64,000 nucleotides of DNA from Bacillus sp. FJAT-27225 (GCF_001685025.1 NZ_MAYU01000022.1:1-64000); one strand, 5' to 3'. Counted from the stretch's first letter, positions 1 through 8,240 are shown. A program made the numbers and translations. Notes: generated from the sequence alone by a model not told the origin.

Positions 1-46
1 CTAATAGGGATTGTACTTCGGTACGTGTTAGTAGTAATGTATCCAT
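1..46 (-). CDS. N-terminus of ornithine cyclodeaminase-like protein (cut by window edge)
   Basis: Only 15 codons are inside the window (MDTLLLTRTEVQSLL). An AAGGAGAA ribosome binding site precedes the ATG. The opening LLLTRTEVQSLL resembles the start of the ornithine cyclodeaminase/mu-crystallin family, NAD(P)-dependent enzymes acting on amino or imino acids. The stretch is too short for certainty; a different enzyme with a similar start is possible. Confidence 0.45.
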   Translation of the reverse strand, partial: MDTLLLTRTEVQSLL

Positions 47-156
47 TAAAACAATTCTCCTTATAAAGAGGTCAATAATATTTTTATTAATTAGTATTTA
101 TATTCGAAAATAATCTCTTATAATAAAGATGCTGCCTATTTGTGAGTAATCCTTCT

Positions 157-251
157 TTTAATAAAACTGCCTCTTTCAATAAGGAATTCAACAAAAAGTT
201 GGTTAATCCTGCTGGTCAACGCACCCGTTACTAAGTACATCTTTTCACAAA
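157..251 (-). repeat. attC-like repeat, double site, copy 1
   Basis: First copy of the dispersed element. In gene sense it starts immediately after the stop of the TPR gene with a conserved tail (like TTTGTGAA..TGTACTTA), then the AACGGGTGCG end, the loop region and the GCAG end. This copy is partly degenerate at its low-coordinate arm (ACTGCCTC instead of CTGCCCC). Strand is given in the sense of the adjacent cassette-like genes; all copies in the window share this orientation. Confidence 0.8.
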
Positions 252-740
252 TTACTTCCAAATCTCTTCCAGTCTATTCGAATAGAAATCAATTGCTTTT
301 TTATATTTCAATATTTCATCATCGGTTGTTGTATCTATTAAGCATTTTAGTAACAATTCCATCGCTTTGCTATGTTCATTCAAATTATATAAGGTCATCG
401 AATAGAATGTTTGAATAGCCCTGTTATCTGGAAATGCTTCAATCCCCTTTAGAAATATACTTTTTGACTTTTTATATTCTCCTAGCGTCCTATATGTACT
501 TCCTAATCCTAATAAGGCTCCTTCCAATTCCTTTGAAGACAACCCTAATTTTATTGCTTTTTCGTAGAAGGGTACTGCCTTCGATTCTTCTCCTAATAAA
601 TCGAAACTCCAAGCACATTGATAGTTAATTGATGCATTATTAGGGAACCCCTGCACCAGTTTTATAAGTATTTCATTAGATTCTTTATAATTTCCACTCT
701 TCCGTAAATCAACAGCCTTTTCTAATTTTATTTCCACCAT
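252..740 (-). CDS. Tetratricopeptide-repeat protein (TPR_5 type)
   Basis: A 162-aa soluble protein made of about four TPR units covering almost its whole length (AINYQCAWSFDLLGEE-like and YRTLGEYKKS-like helices), matching the small TPR_5 proteins of Bacilli. TPRs form helical scaffolds for protein binding; the partner is unknown. GGAG lies 5 nt before the ATG. No signal peptide or membrane segment. It is a single-gene unit with an attC-like repeat directly after its stop and another upstream, typical of the array. Confidence 0.8.
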   Translation of the reverse strand: MVEIKLEKAVDLRKSGNYKESNEILIKLVQGFPNNASINYQCAWSFDLLGEESKAVPFYEKAIKLGLSSKELEGALLGLGSTYRTLGEYKKSKSIFLKGIEAFPDNRAIQTFYSMTLYNLNEHSKAMELLLKCLIDTTTDDEILKYKKAIDFYSNRLEEIWK

Positions 741-769
741 TTCATCTCCAATGCTTTGTCTGTTTCTTT

Positions 770-851
770 CACTAACCTGCCCCGTTTGTTCAATAAGGAT
801 TTCAAAAAAAGGCGGCTAATCCTTTCTGAGACCAACGGACCCCTAAGGAAG
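770..851 (-). repeat. attC-like repeat, double site, copy 2
   Basis: Contains the ACTAAC, CTGCCCC, GTTTGTTCAATAAGGA arm, a loop with AAAAAAAGGCGG, then AATCCTT and a degenerate right core (CCAACGGACCCC). It separates the TPR gene from the plus-strand small ORF. Confidence 0.8.
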
Positions 852-916
852 TAGTGAATTATTTTATATCGATAAAACATAATAAAAACATAACCTAATT
901 TGAGGGAGAAGATTCA

Positions 917-1090
917 ATGACTTACTACAAAAAAATCGAATACATCCTTGGAGTTGATGTTCGTGCACGTGCACGAATTGTTAATGAAGACAATATAATT
1001 TCTGACCCTTTTAAAAACCCCTTAATTCATAAACAAATTAATGGAAGGGAAATTGTTCCTCTTAATGTGAAAAGATTATGGGGGAGTTAA
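917..1090 (+). CDS. Small hypothetical protein, 57 aa
   Basis: ATG preceded by a good ribosome binding site (GAGGGAGAAG, about 5 nt away). The product is basic and soluble, starting MTYYKKIEYILGVDVRAR and ending VKRLWGS. I do not recognise the family. It is on the opposite strand to the surrounding genes. A 9-bp inverted repeat (TCATTATTT / AAATAATGA, 1102-1120) follows its stop and may end transcription, though no T-run follows. The remaining bases to the methyltransferase gene hold only a single half-site. Confidence 0.5.
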   Translation: MTYYKKIEYILGVDVRARARIVNEDNIISDPFKNPLIHKQINGREIVPLNVKRLWGS

Positions 1091-1273
1091 CTACACCCTC
1101 ATCATTATTTGAAATAATGACTGGTTATTAGTTTTGGCTTACTAAGAGGTCTTATTATTGGTATAAACACTTAATGAAGGTAACTATAAAGGTTGAAGGG
1201 CGAGGTTTGGTGTTTTGTGGGTATCCTCCTTTGATGCAACACTGGTTTTAAAACCTTGCTCTCACTATTCCCT

Positions 1274-1302
1274 CCTCAACTAACCTGCCCCCTTAGCTCA
1301 AG
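1274..1302 (-). repeat. Single-site copy of the repeat
   Basis: TCAACTAAC, then CTGCCCC, then CTTAGCTCAAG: only the CTGCCCC-type half of the element. It lies about 55 bp beyond the stop of the methyltransferase gene. A degenerate second half may be hidden in the following G+C-richer 40 bp. Confidence 0.65.
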
Positions 1303-1356
1303 AACAATCAATGTTAAAAAGGGCAATGGGCAATTTGTTCCCACCACCCAATTTGT

Positions 1357-2046
1357 TTAACTTTTCTGTCCGACAACTAATCCAGAAGACAGCCATCTTC
1401 CGCCGTCTTGTAAGATAATATCTTTTTCACCATTATAGTATTTAAAATTATCAACCCACATTTGAAATCCATTCTTAAAATAGAAGGCTTCAATAATTTC
1501 CAAACCGTTTTTATTAAACAGACTGCAATTCCATTGAACCGTACGTAACCATTCTTTATAACTTTTGTAAATGTCAAAGCTGGTAAGATCATTAGGTGCA
1601 GCATCCATTGTACACATTGGCTCTGCAATTCCAAAGTGTCCTCTATATTTTGTTACACGACTTATTTCCCTCAATACCAAAGGGCGATCTTCACCAATCA
1701 TAAAGAAGGAACCAATACTAAAAACTGCATCGAAAGTGCCGTCCGCAAAGGGTAATCTTTGAGCATATGCTTTCAAGGCGAGAACTTGATTTCCTACCCC
1801 TTCGTTATTTGCGTTACTATGAATGACATTTAAATCTTCCCAAGGTTCTAAGGTTACGACTGATACTTTCCAATGCTTTGCGAGGGTAACAGCAACTTGC
1901 CCACTACCAGCTCCAATTTCTAATACCCGCATCCCTGGTTGTAGGTTCAATGCTTCAACTAACGGTAAAGCCATTTCAAAGGAACCAGGTCCTAATGGTT
2001 GTGGGTTTTTAATACTAAGAAAAGGATTATAGTCAATATTATTCAT
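1357..2046 (-). CDS. Class I SAM-dependent methyltransferase
   Basis: A 229-aa protein with the motif I glycine loop VLEIGAGSGQ (residues about 41-50), an acidic residue at the end of strand beta2 (TLEPWE), and a motif IV region LPFADGTFDAVFSIGS, as in the Methyltransf_11 group. It should transfer a methyl group from S-adenosylmethionine to an unknown small substrate. AGAGGGG lies 8 nt before the ATG. Flanked by repeat copies and transcribed alone. The fold is clear; the substrate cannot be inferred. Confidence 0.85.
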   Translation of the reverse strand: MNNIDYNPFLSIKNPQPLGPGSFEMALPLVEALNLQPGMRVLEIGAGSGQVAVTLAKHWKVSVVTLEPWEDLNVIHSNANNEGVGNQVLALKAYAQRLPFADGTFDAVFSIGSFFMIGEDRPLVLREISRVTKYRGHFGIAEPMCTMDAAPNDLTSFDIYKSYKEWLRTVQWNCSLFNKNGLEIIEAFYFKNGFQMWVDNFKYYNGEKDIILQDGGRWLSSGLVVGQKS

Positions 2047-2205
2047 TAAAGAAACCCCTCTTTCAAATCAGGGGAATCACTTTTTTATAGGGCGGTCGTT
2101 ATCCCCTTTTTCTTTCTGCCCCAGTAAAATGTCCATTTTTCCATTGACTGAACCTCCTTAAGTTGTTAATAGGATATATTCGGTTAATCAAATCAAAAAT
2201 CCTTC

Positions 2206-2289
2206 TTCAACTAAACTGCCCGTTTGTTCAATAAGGAATTCAACAAAAAGGTGGATAATCCTTGCTGATCAACGCCGCTATTAGTTCAA
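2206..2289 (-). repeat. attC-like repeat, double site, copy 3
   Basis: TTCAACTAAA, CTGCCC, GTTTGTTCAATAAGGAATT arm, loop, ATAATCCTTGCTGATCAAC arm, GCCGCT, ATTAGTTCAA. Near-consensus except for altered right spacer. It fills most of the gap between the lactonase-like and methyltransferase genes; nothing else is seen there. Confidence 0.85.
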
Positions 2290-2355
2290 TTCGCATTTAC
2301 TATACTTATTCATAACACCAACTTATTTAACGTTACCATCTTTTATCTATTAATA

Positions 2356-3159
2356 TTATTCAATAATTTGTGGTTTTATAGCAGGATCGTGATTTGCAAT
2401 AGCTTGTATACAATCTTTTCTACTGGAAAAATCCCTAACCCATTTTAATGATTGTCTTGCATTTGATTTATTAGTAGTAACACCAGGCAATATCATTTGT
2501 GTCCAGGATTTGTTTGAATATCCAACATCGCTTGCTAACAACAACCAGCCTTCGTCCATTTTAACCAGTATAGAAAACATTCCGTCGGTATGACCTGGAG
2601 TATGAATTAGAAATAGAGTGCCGTCTCCAAATAAATCAAGACCTTTATTAAATGGACCATAAGGCACATCTTCTAATTCAAACGTTTTAATCGGGGCACC
2701 TTCCCACATTGATTTTATATAGCCAATTTTTTTGTTTGCTGCTTTCCATTCCAATTCACTTGTAAGTATTTTTTTTGCATCTAGTAGGTGGTTCAAACCA
2801 CTAACGTGGTCAGAGTGTAGATGCGATAATAAAACGAAGTCAATTTCATTACTCTTTACTCCAAAAGTATTCAACTTATCAATTATTGAATCACCCTCTG
2901 GAAGCTCTCCTCTATACATGGAATACGCCAAACGACCCAAATGCTTTTTCTGATTGGTCCTCATCTCTTCGTGCCATCCCGTATCCACTAAAATAAGACC
3001 TTTAGGATGTTCTATAAGGTAAGATGAGACTGGAACCCACATCTTTTTTTCTTCACCCCTTAACCAACCTGTATATGGCATAGGATGTAAATTCTTTTCT
3101 TTATAAGCCAATGCTTGGTCAATATACACTTTACCAGTATGCAGTATATGGACTTTCAT
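2356..3159 (-). CDS. MBL-fold hydrolase, N-acyl homoserine lactonase-like
   Basis: Zinc-dependent metallo-beta-lactamase-fold enzyme with HLHSDH (residues 113-118 from the chosen start), a later HTPGHTDG histidine, the bridging aspartate in LLASDVGYS and a C-terminal ANHDPA histidine. The spacing and length (267 aa) fit the AHL-lactonase-like branch of the superfamily, which opens lactone rings of quorum signals, but related lactonases have other substrates. I start at the ATG that follows GGGGGTAATT; an upstream TTG would add four residues and overlap the binding site. The stop of a truncated dehydrogenase ORF lies 2 nt upstream, so translation may be coupled. Confidence 0.75.
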   Translation of the reverse strand: MKVHILHTGKVYIDQALAYKEKNLHPMPYTGWLRGEEKKMWVPVSSYLIEHPKGLILVDTGWHEEMRTNQKKHLGRLAYSMYRGELPEGDSIIDKLNTFGVKSNEIDFVLLSHLHSDHVSGLNHLLDAKKILTSELEWKAANKKIGYIKSMWEGAPIKTFELEDVPYGPFNKGLDLFGDGTLFLIHTPGHTDGMFSILVKMDEGWLLLASDVGYSNKSWTQMILPGVTTNKSNARQSLKWVRDFSSRKDCIQAIANHDPAIKPQIIE

Positions 3160-3161
3160 AA

Positions 3162-3332
3162 TTACCCCCAAATAAATAAAAATTTAAAACTCCGTGACCG
3201 AATATCTGCCACTGTTACGGTTGTGGCTTTTACTTTAACTAAGATTTCATTTTCTTTCGGAATAGGTTTTTCTACCTGTTTCAGTTCAAGAACATCGGGG
3301 GGACCGTACCTTTTGTACACAATGGCTTTCAT
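3162..3332 (-). pseudogene. N-terminal fragment of a zinc-type alcohol dehydrogenase / quinone reductase
   Basis: A 56-codon ORF with its own GAGGTGG binding site encodes the typical MDR-family opening ([17 protein letters not shown], then [15 protein letters not shown] and an ATTVT segment). Homologues run to about 310-340 aa; here the frame stops (TAA) after IRSRSFK, just before the lactonase-like ATG. The cofactor-binding domain is missing, so it cannot be active. It looks like the stub of a gene cut when the neighbouring gene or cassette joined it. Confidence 0.7.
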
Positions 3333-3410
3333 TTATCCACCTCAAATTCGTTTTATTCCTTAATATAATACGAACATTGCGAATAAATAGACCGATAGTC
3401 CAATCTGTTC

Positions 3411-3441
3411 TTAAACTATCCTGCCCCGTTTGTTCAATAAG
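3411..3441 (-). repeat. Single-site copy (CTGCCCC type) upstream of recombinase
   Basis: AACTATC, CTGCCCC, GTTTGTTCAATAAG. Only one half of the element; the complementary GCACCC-type half lies on the far side of the recombinase gene at 4371-4402. Confidence 0.75.
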
Positions 3442-3504
3442 TCTATATTTCGATAATCAAGGCAATAATTCCTCTTAAAAAGAAGATAAACGGGAGGAAT
3501 TGGG

Positions 3505-4344
3505 TTGTTAATATCAAAGGCGTGGGAAACATATGCAGCGGACAAACGAATTGAGGGCTTTTCACCGAATACAATAAAAGCATATGGTATTCAGGCTAAG
3601 TTGCTTATTCTGTATTTCAAGGATGCGGAAATAGCCACCCTTAACACAGAAATTTTGAAGGAATACCTTAAAAATTCAGCGTCGGCCCTAAAGCCATCCA
3701 GTATGGCACACAGGATACGGTTTATGAAATCCCTGTTTCGTTGGTGCCACGTTGAAGGTCATATACCACATAACCCTGCATCCAAGATAAAGGAACCTAA
3801 GTTCGGAAAACGCATACCGAAGTTCTTGACCGAAAGGGAAATCGAACTTCTGCGTGAAGCGTGTATTAGCCCGATAGAAAAAGCCTTGTTTGAATTTTTG
3901 TTTTCGACAGGATGTAGGATTGGGGAAATCGCTTCACTGGAACGCAACTGCATTAATTGGTCAAACCGCTCAGCAATTGTAAGAGGAAAAGGGGATAAGG
4001 AGCGTGAGGTCTATTTCAATATAAGAGCCGAGATCTGGCTAAGGCGATACATCGATAACCGCCAGGATGCCGATCCTGCCGTATTTGTGACAGAGCGGCT
4101 GCCTCACAGGATGAGTATTGCCCAAATGAGATATGTCATAAAACGAATTTCAGCTCGTGCTGCCATCAATAAGGAAATTTATCCTCATCAACTTAGGCAC
4201 AGCTATGCAACCCATTTGTTGAATAACGGAGCCCCTGTTGAAGTCATACAAAGTCTTCTGGGCCATGAAAAGAGTGAGACTACTCGAATATATGCCCAGC
4301 TTAGCGGAAGGCTAAGGCAGGAATTTTATCAAAAATATTTCTAA
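3505..4344 (+). CDS. Tyrosine recombinase (XerC/D-like site-specific integrase)
   Basis: A 279-aa protein with an N-terminal SAM-like core-binding domain (residues about 1-85) and a catalytic domain carrying the full set: R138 (GCRIGE), K162 (GKGDK), H228 and R231 (HQLRH), H254 (LLGH) and nucleophile Y263 (IYAQ). It should cut and rejoin DNA at short inverted sites. It starts at TTG with GGGAGGA 7 nt upstream. It is shorter than integron integrases (about 320-340 aa) and I see no IntI-specific insert before the HxxR motif. It is on the plus strand among minus-strand genes and lies between the two half-sites of the dispersed repeat, making it the obvious local candidate to act on them, though this is inference. 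Confidence 0.92.
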   Translation: MLISKAWETYAADKRIEGFSPNTIKAYGIQAKLLILYFKDAEIATLNTEILKEYLKNSASALKPSSMAHRIRFMKSLFRWCHVEGHIPHNPASKIKEPKFGKRIPKFLTEREIELLREACISPIEKALFEFLFSTGCRIGEIASLERNCINWSNRSAIVRGKGDKEREVYFNIRAEIWLRRYIDNRQDADPAVFVTERLPHRMSIAQMRYVIKRISARAAINKEIYPHQLRHSYATHLLNNGAPVEVIQSLLGHEKSETTRIYAQLSGRLRQEFYQKYF

Positions 4345-4351
4345 CAAAAGA

Positions 4352-4371
4352 AGCGACGCTGTGGCGTCGCT
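4352..4371 (+). terminator. Hairpin after the recombinase
   Basis: Perfect 8-bp stem AGCGACGC / GCGTCGCT with a TGTG loop, 7 nt after the stop. The T-tract is weak (ATTGTATT). Confidence 0.65.
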
Positions 4372-4402
4372 ATTGTATTCTCGCACCCGTTAGTTCAGTA
4401 AG
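4371..4402 (-). repeat. Single-site copy (GCACCC type) downstream of recombinase
   Basis: CGCACCCGTTAGTTCAGTAAG: the right half of the element without its left half. Together with 3411-3441 it brackets the recombinase gene. Confidence 0.75.
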
Positions 4403-4473
4403 AACAACGAATATATTATTACTTTTCTTTTGGCTGTGTTAAATAATATTGTTAATAATCCCCGATAAATAAA

Positions 4474-4491
4474 GGACCTCCAGGGAGGTTC
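4474..4491 (-). terminator. Intrinsic terminator of the alpha/beta hydrolase
   Basis: On the minus strand GAACCTCC / GGAGGTCC stem with a 2-nt loop, followed by TTTATTTAT; it starts 2 nt after the stop codon. Confidence 0.8.
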
Positions 4492-4493
4492 TT

Positions 4494-5498
4494 CTATTTA
4501 TCACTTACATGTGTTTCTATGAACTTATTAACATGTTCGCTTATCTCTTTATAACGAGTCCAATGAAGATAATGATTTCCTTCTAACGTAACAAGTTTAT
4601 TTGAAGACCCGTTACTTAACTGTGTTTGATAAAAAGTTATTTTTGATTGGTCATCTTCATTTATGTTTTCTTCTTTCGGAGTAAAGATCATGACAGGTAT
4701 AACAGACGGGAACGTCATATCGATGGTTTTATCGATATTATGATGTATATTATTTGTTTCATTAGCTACATTTTTGTTAAAGGAATTCCAAACAGAAATG
4801 GCTTTGGTCATCTTTAAATTTTCTTCGGAATACGTTTCTTCCTCGGCTATGGGAAAGAATAGATCTGGAATTAAAAATGATGCCAATCTTACAATTCCAG
4901 TTGGTGCTACATAAAATTTAGGCATTTCATGGGAATCAGAGACCTTTGGCATTGTATGGGAAGAGTGGTGATTAAACCCTGGTAATGTAGGATCAATCCC
5001 TATAACCGCTCTAACTTCATCTGGATATTTATTAGCATAGTACATACTATAAATCCCAGAAATGGAGTGTGGCATTAATATATATGGTCCCTCTATGTTT
5101 GATTCTTTTAGAGCAGTTCTGATTTCCTCTACTATGTTTTCCACTGTTCGTTCCTTATTAGTTAAATCACTCCAACCATATCCAAAAAGCTCTACAACAA
5201 CAATTTTATTGTTCTTTAACATCTCGTTAATCAAAGGTTCAAAATCTAGCACAGGTGCATCCGTACCCAATCCACTTAATAAGACAATTGTATTTTCACC
5301 ATCACCCTTTGTATAGACATGCATATTGTTTCCATCCACTTCAACTAATTGCCCTATTGCTGGGTATTTTTTTTGTTCATATGCAGTCATAGCGTTATTC
5401 AAAACGATTAGAATAAGGAGTGCTGCCACTATAGTCAATGAAATATTTCTCATAATAATCCAAATTTTAAATTTTTTTTTGGTTTTCACTTTTTTCAC
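4494..5498 (-). CDS. Membrane-anchored alpha/beta hydrolase
   Basis: A 334-aa protein with a basic N-terminus and one transmembrane helix (about 13-34), then an alpha/beta hydrolase domain. The oxyanion region LLSGLGTD (73-80) and the nucleophile elbow PHSISG (Ser145, a variant of GxSxG) are visible, with a late catalytic histidine in EGNHYLHW. It probably faces the outside as a membrane-tethered esterase or lipase-like enzyme; substrate unknown. It has its own terminator directly after the stop and is transcribed alone. Confidence 0.75.
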   Translation of the reverse strand: MKKVKTKKKFKIWIIMRNISLTIVAALLILIVLNNAMTAYEQKKYPAIGQLVEVDGNNMHVYTKGDGENTIVLLSGLGTDAPVLDFEPLINEMLKNNKIVVVELFGYGWSDLTNKERTVENIVEEIRTALKESNIEGPYILMPHSISGIYSMYYANKYPDEVRAVIGIDPTLPGFNHHSSHTMPKVSDSHEMPKFYVAPTGIVRLASFLIPDLFFPIAEEETYSEENLKMTKAISVWNSFNKNVANETNNIHHNIDKTIDMTFPSVIPVMIFTPKEENINEDDQSKITFYQTQLSNGSSNKLVTLEGNHYLHWTRYKEISEHVNKFIETHVSDK

Positions 5499-5661
5499 TA
5501 CTTCCTATAAAAATATAAATTTGGATTTTTATTAATTGTATATTTTTCCATTCTATCTATGAAAAATATTTGATGGCATACAATCTCCCTAAATAAGATT
5601 TATCTCTAATTACCCTTACAATAAACAAACAATTTCTTTTGTAATCCTTATGCGAATTCTT

Positions 5662-5768
5662 ATTGAACTATTCTGCCCCGTTTGTTCAATAAGGAGTTCA
5701 ACAAAAAAGGCCGTTAATCCTGCTGGACCAACGCACCCTATAGTTTAAGTACAATCCTTCACAAACTT
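5662..5768 (-). repeat. attC-like repeat, double site, copy 4 with tail
   Basis: TTGAACTATT, CTGCCCC, GTTTGTTCAATAAGGA arm, loop, CGTTAATCC..TGGACCAAC arm, GCACCC, TATAGTTTAAG, plus the conserved tail GTACAATCCTTCACAAAC that leads toward the preceding stop codon. Confidence 0.85.
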
Positions 5769-5792
5769 ATTAATTGTGAAAAAACACATTAC

Positions 5793-7196
5793 CTAGAGCT
5801 TCCAGGCTTCTTTTAATAACTTAATTCCAGTATTGATTTCGGTTTCGGTTAAACCACCAAATCCAAGTAAGATTCTAGAGCCTACGCTTTCTGTTGCTCC
5901 ATTGTAATATATGGATAGTGGGTAAACCTTTACACCAACATTCATTGCAGTATTAATTAACTCATCTTCCCTCATATTGTTTTTTACTTCCAAAACAATA
6001 TGAAGCCCTGATTTTTCGCCGATTACTTTAACATTTTGTCCAAAAAAATTGTTAATAGCTAACATTAAGGTACTATGCTTTTTACGGTAAAGAGTTCTCA
6101 TTTTGTTTAAATGACTTTGCCAATGACCATCCTTCATAAAACGATAAAGGGTATCCTGGTGAACACGAGAAACAGTCTGTTTATAAATAGTAAAGTGCTC
6201 CAGATATTTTTCCAAAAGTGGAGACGGTAAAACCATATAACTAATACGAATAGATGGAATTAAAGACTTCGAAAATGTACCTAAATACACGACACTTTCC
6301 TTTGTACTCAGCCCTTGCAAGGATGGAATTGGTTTCCCTTTATATCGATATTCACCGTCATAGTCATCTTCAATAATATATGCATTTTTTTCTTCTGCCC
6401 ATTTTATCAGATCCATCCTTCTAGAAATGGGCATTATCATACCATAAGGAAATTGATGGGAAGGTGTTACATAAACAACATTTGCATCCGTATTTTTTAA
6501 CTGGTTTATATTTATCCCATCTTCGTCGAGAGGGATAGGAACCGTATATACTCCTAGGTCTTGCAAAGTTATTCTCGTTCTATGGAATCCAGGATTCTCA
6601 AGAGCATAGACACGTTCTTTTCCGATTAACATACACAATAATCCAATAAGGACCTGAGTACCTGCACCAATTATGATTTGCTCGGCTGAGCATCTAACCC
6701 CTCTGGAAGCATAAAGATGGACTGCAATTTGTTCACGAAGGAGCTCCTCCCCTTGAGAATCTCCATTATAAAATAATTCTCCCTGTTCCTCATATAATGA
6801 TTGAACGGTTAATTTTCTCCAAATGGCATATGGAAAATGTTCTAAATCAACCTTACCCGAATTAAAATCGATCTTGGGATTTACTTGTATTTTCTTGGTT
6901 TTTGTCTCTAATTTTTCTAAACCTCTTTGGTTAGTGATTAAATCATTATCAAAGGTTGTAACAAATAATCCTTTTCGAGGTTTACTTTCCACATACCCCT
7001 CCGCACATAATTGTTCGTAAGCCGATTGAATTGTATTTAAGCTTATTCCAAGGTACTTTGATAAATTTCGTTTAGACGGTAATTTTTCCTTTGGTTTTAT
7101 TCTTCCAGATAAAATTTCTTGTTTAATGTAATTGGCTAGTTGTATGTACATAGGTTCGCCATTTTCACTATCCAATACAGGCGTTATTTCAATCAT
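5793..7196 (-). CDS. MocR-family (GntR/aminotransferase) transcriptional regulator
   Basis: A 467-aa fusion typical of MocR/PdxR/GabR regulators: N-terminal GntR winged helix (residues about 15-80, with LPSKRNLSKYLGISLNTIQ as recognition region) and a fold-type I aminotransferase-like domain that binds pyridoxal phosphate through Lys310 (GTFSKSLIPS) and has the EDDYDGEYRY signature (276-285). Such proteins sense PLP or amino compounds and usually control a divergent gene. Here that gene is the GNAT acetyltransferase, and the short shared intergenic region carries palindromes. Both genes may form one transferable unit, since repeat copies flank the pair. Confidence 0.88.
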   Translation of the reverse strand: MIEITPVLDSENGEPMYIQLANYIKQEILSGRIKPKEKLPSKRNLSKYLGISLNTIQSAYEQLCAEGYVESKPRKGLFVTTFDNDLITNQRGLEKLETKTKKIQVNPKIDFNSGKVDLEHFPYAIWRKLTVQSLYEEQGELFYNGDSQGEELLREQIAVHLYASRGVRCSAEQIIIGAGTQVLIGLLCMLIGKERVYALENPGFHRTRITLQDLGVYTVPIPLDEDGININQLKNTDANVVYVTPSHQFPYGMIMPISRRMDLIKWAEEKNAYIIEDDYDGEYRYKGKPIPSLQGLSTKESVVYLGTFSKSLIPSIRISYMVLPSPLLEKYLEHFTIYKQTVSRVHQDTLYRFMKDGHWQSHLNKMRTLYRKKHSTLMLAINNFFGQNVKVIGEKSGLHIVLEVKNNMREDELINTAMNVGVKVYPLSIYYNGATESVGSRILLGFGGLTETEINTGIKLLKEAWKL

Positions 7197-7218
7197 ATTT
7201 CCTCTCCTACAATGTTAC

Positions 7219-7264
7219 TGGTACCATTAAAATTATTATATCTGGTTCTTTTGATTATACCAGA
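7219..7264. promoter_or_regulatory. Candidate MocR operator between divergent genes
   Basis: An 8-bp palindrome TGGTACCA (7219-7226) and an inverted repeat TCTGGT / ACCAGA with 12-nt spacing (7241-7264) lie in the 80-bp gap between the MocR regulator and the GNAT gene. Their position suggests autoregulation and control of the acetyltransferase. Confidence 0.45.
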
Positions 7265-7298
7265 TTGTGTTTAAATAATGGTAAAGGAGATGAAAAAA

Positions 7299-7742
7299 AT
7301 GGTTAATGAAAAATCAATTTTAATTAAGGAACTGGAAAACGAGACGGAATGGAGTGAAGCCTTTCCAGTAATGAAACAATTGAGGACCCATTTGGATGAA
7401 GAACAATTCCTTGGATTAGTTCAAGAGGCTTCACAAATGGAAAATTATAAAATTGCAGCCTTATATGATAATGGAAAAATCGCAGCAGTAACAGGCTTTA
7501 TGCCTATGGTTACTTTATACAATGGAAGGTCCATTTGGGTTTGTGATTTAGTCACAGATTCAGATCGTCGTTCAAAAGGATATGGCGAAGCACTTCTAAA
7601 TTATGTACATAAATGGTCAAAGGAAAATGGCTATGATATTGTCTCACTTTCATCAGGATTACAACGAATGGATGCTCACCGCTTTTATGAAAATAAGATG
7701 GAATATGACAAGGTTAGCTATGTTTTTTTAAAAAGACTTTAA
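7299..7742 (+). CDS. GNAT-family N-acetyltransferase
   Basis: A compact 147-aa GNAT protein with the acetyl-CoA loop region VTDSDRRSKGYGEALLNYV (motif A, Q/RxxGxG/A-like) and a C-terminal RFYENKMEYDKVSYVF segment. It should acetylate an amine of an unknown small molecule or protein. I choose the third ATG because AAAGGAGA lies about 8 nt before it; the two upstream ATGs are on or before the binding site. Divergent from the MocR regulator, which probably controls it. Followed by a strong terminator. Confidence 0.82.
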   Translation: MVNEKSILIKELENETEWSEAFPVMKQLRTHLDEEQFLGLVQEASQMENYKIAALYDNGKIAAVTGFMPMVTLYNGRSIWVCDLVTDSDRRSKGYGEALLNYVHKWSKENGYDIVSLSSGLQRMDAHRFYENKMEYDKVSYVFLKRL

Positions 7743-7751
7743 ATCAAAAAT

Positions 7752-7798
7752 AAGCAAAACAGACCTGGGAGGGTTTGTTTTGCTTACATTTTTTATAG
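7752..7798 (+). terminator. Intrinsic terminator of the GNAT gene
   Basis: AAGCAAAACA pairs with TGTTTTGCTT (7752-7785), followed by ACATTTTTTAT. Confidence 0.8.
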
Positions 7799-7821
7799 AA
7801 GGTTTTGCTAAAATAAACGCT

Positions 7822-7905
7822 CTTATTCAACTCCCGTTTGTTCAGTATAGAATTCAACCAAAAAAGCGGTTAATCCTGCCTGGACCACCGCACCTAAAGT
7901 CAATA
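7822..7905 (-). repeat. attC-like repeat, double site, degenerate copy 5
   Basis: The left core has lost TAACCTG (TTCAACTCCCGTTTGTTCA), while the loop (AAAAAAGCGGTTAATCC) and right end (ACCGCACCTAAAG) remain. It lies just beyond the stop of the frameshifted monooxygenase gene. Confidence 0.7.
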
Positions 7906-7910
7906 ATCTA

Positions 7911-8205
7911 TTAAAGTGAAACATTTCCGAAGTGTTCCACTGTTGGAAATGGGTCATAGAAATGATGTAGTTGTTTTTTCCATTCTTGATACTCTTTCGA
8001 TTGCCTAAATCCCAATTGTATGGTCTTCTAATGTTTCCCACTTCACCAATAATAAATATTTCCCCTTAACTTCCATACATCGTTGTAATTCGTGAGTTAT
8101 ATAACCTGTCATTGATGATATGATTTTTGATGCTTCTCGAAATGCTTCCTCATATTCCTCTTCCATACCTTGTTTAACTTGTAGTATAACTGCTTCTAAA
8201 ATCAA
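7911..8205 (-). pseudogene. Antibiotic biosynthesis monooxygenase (ABM)-family gene, frameshifted
   Basis: The first frame gives 66 aa (LEAVILQVKQGMEEEYEEAF, ITHELQRCMEVKGKYLLLV, WETLEDHTIGI) and stops at 8005-8007. The next frame continues with QSKEYQEWKKQLHHFYDPFP and VEHF to a TAA at 7911-7913, exactly the C-terminus expected of a 95-100-aa ABM/YgiN-like dimeric monooxygenase. One extra base in CCTAAATCCC (expected CCTAAACCC on the plus strand) explains the break. Either a real recent pseudogene or a sequencing error. Confidence 0.8.
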
Positions 8206-8240
8206 CTAATCTCCCCCTTTTAAAAGTATATCATTCTTCT

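Noticed and set aside
3505-4344. Calling the recombinase an integron integrase (IntI)
   Set aside because: The length and the region before the HxxR motif lack the IntI-specific insert; it is closer in layout to XerC/XerD-type enzymes.
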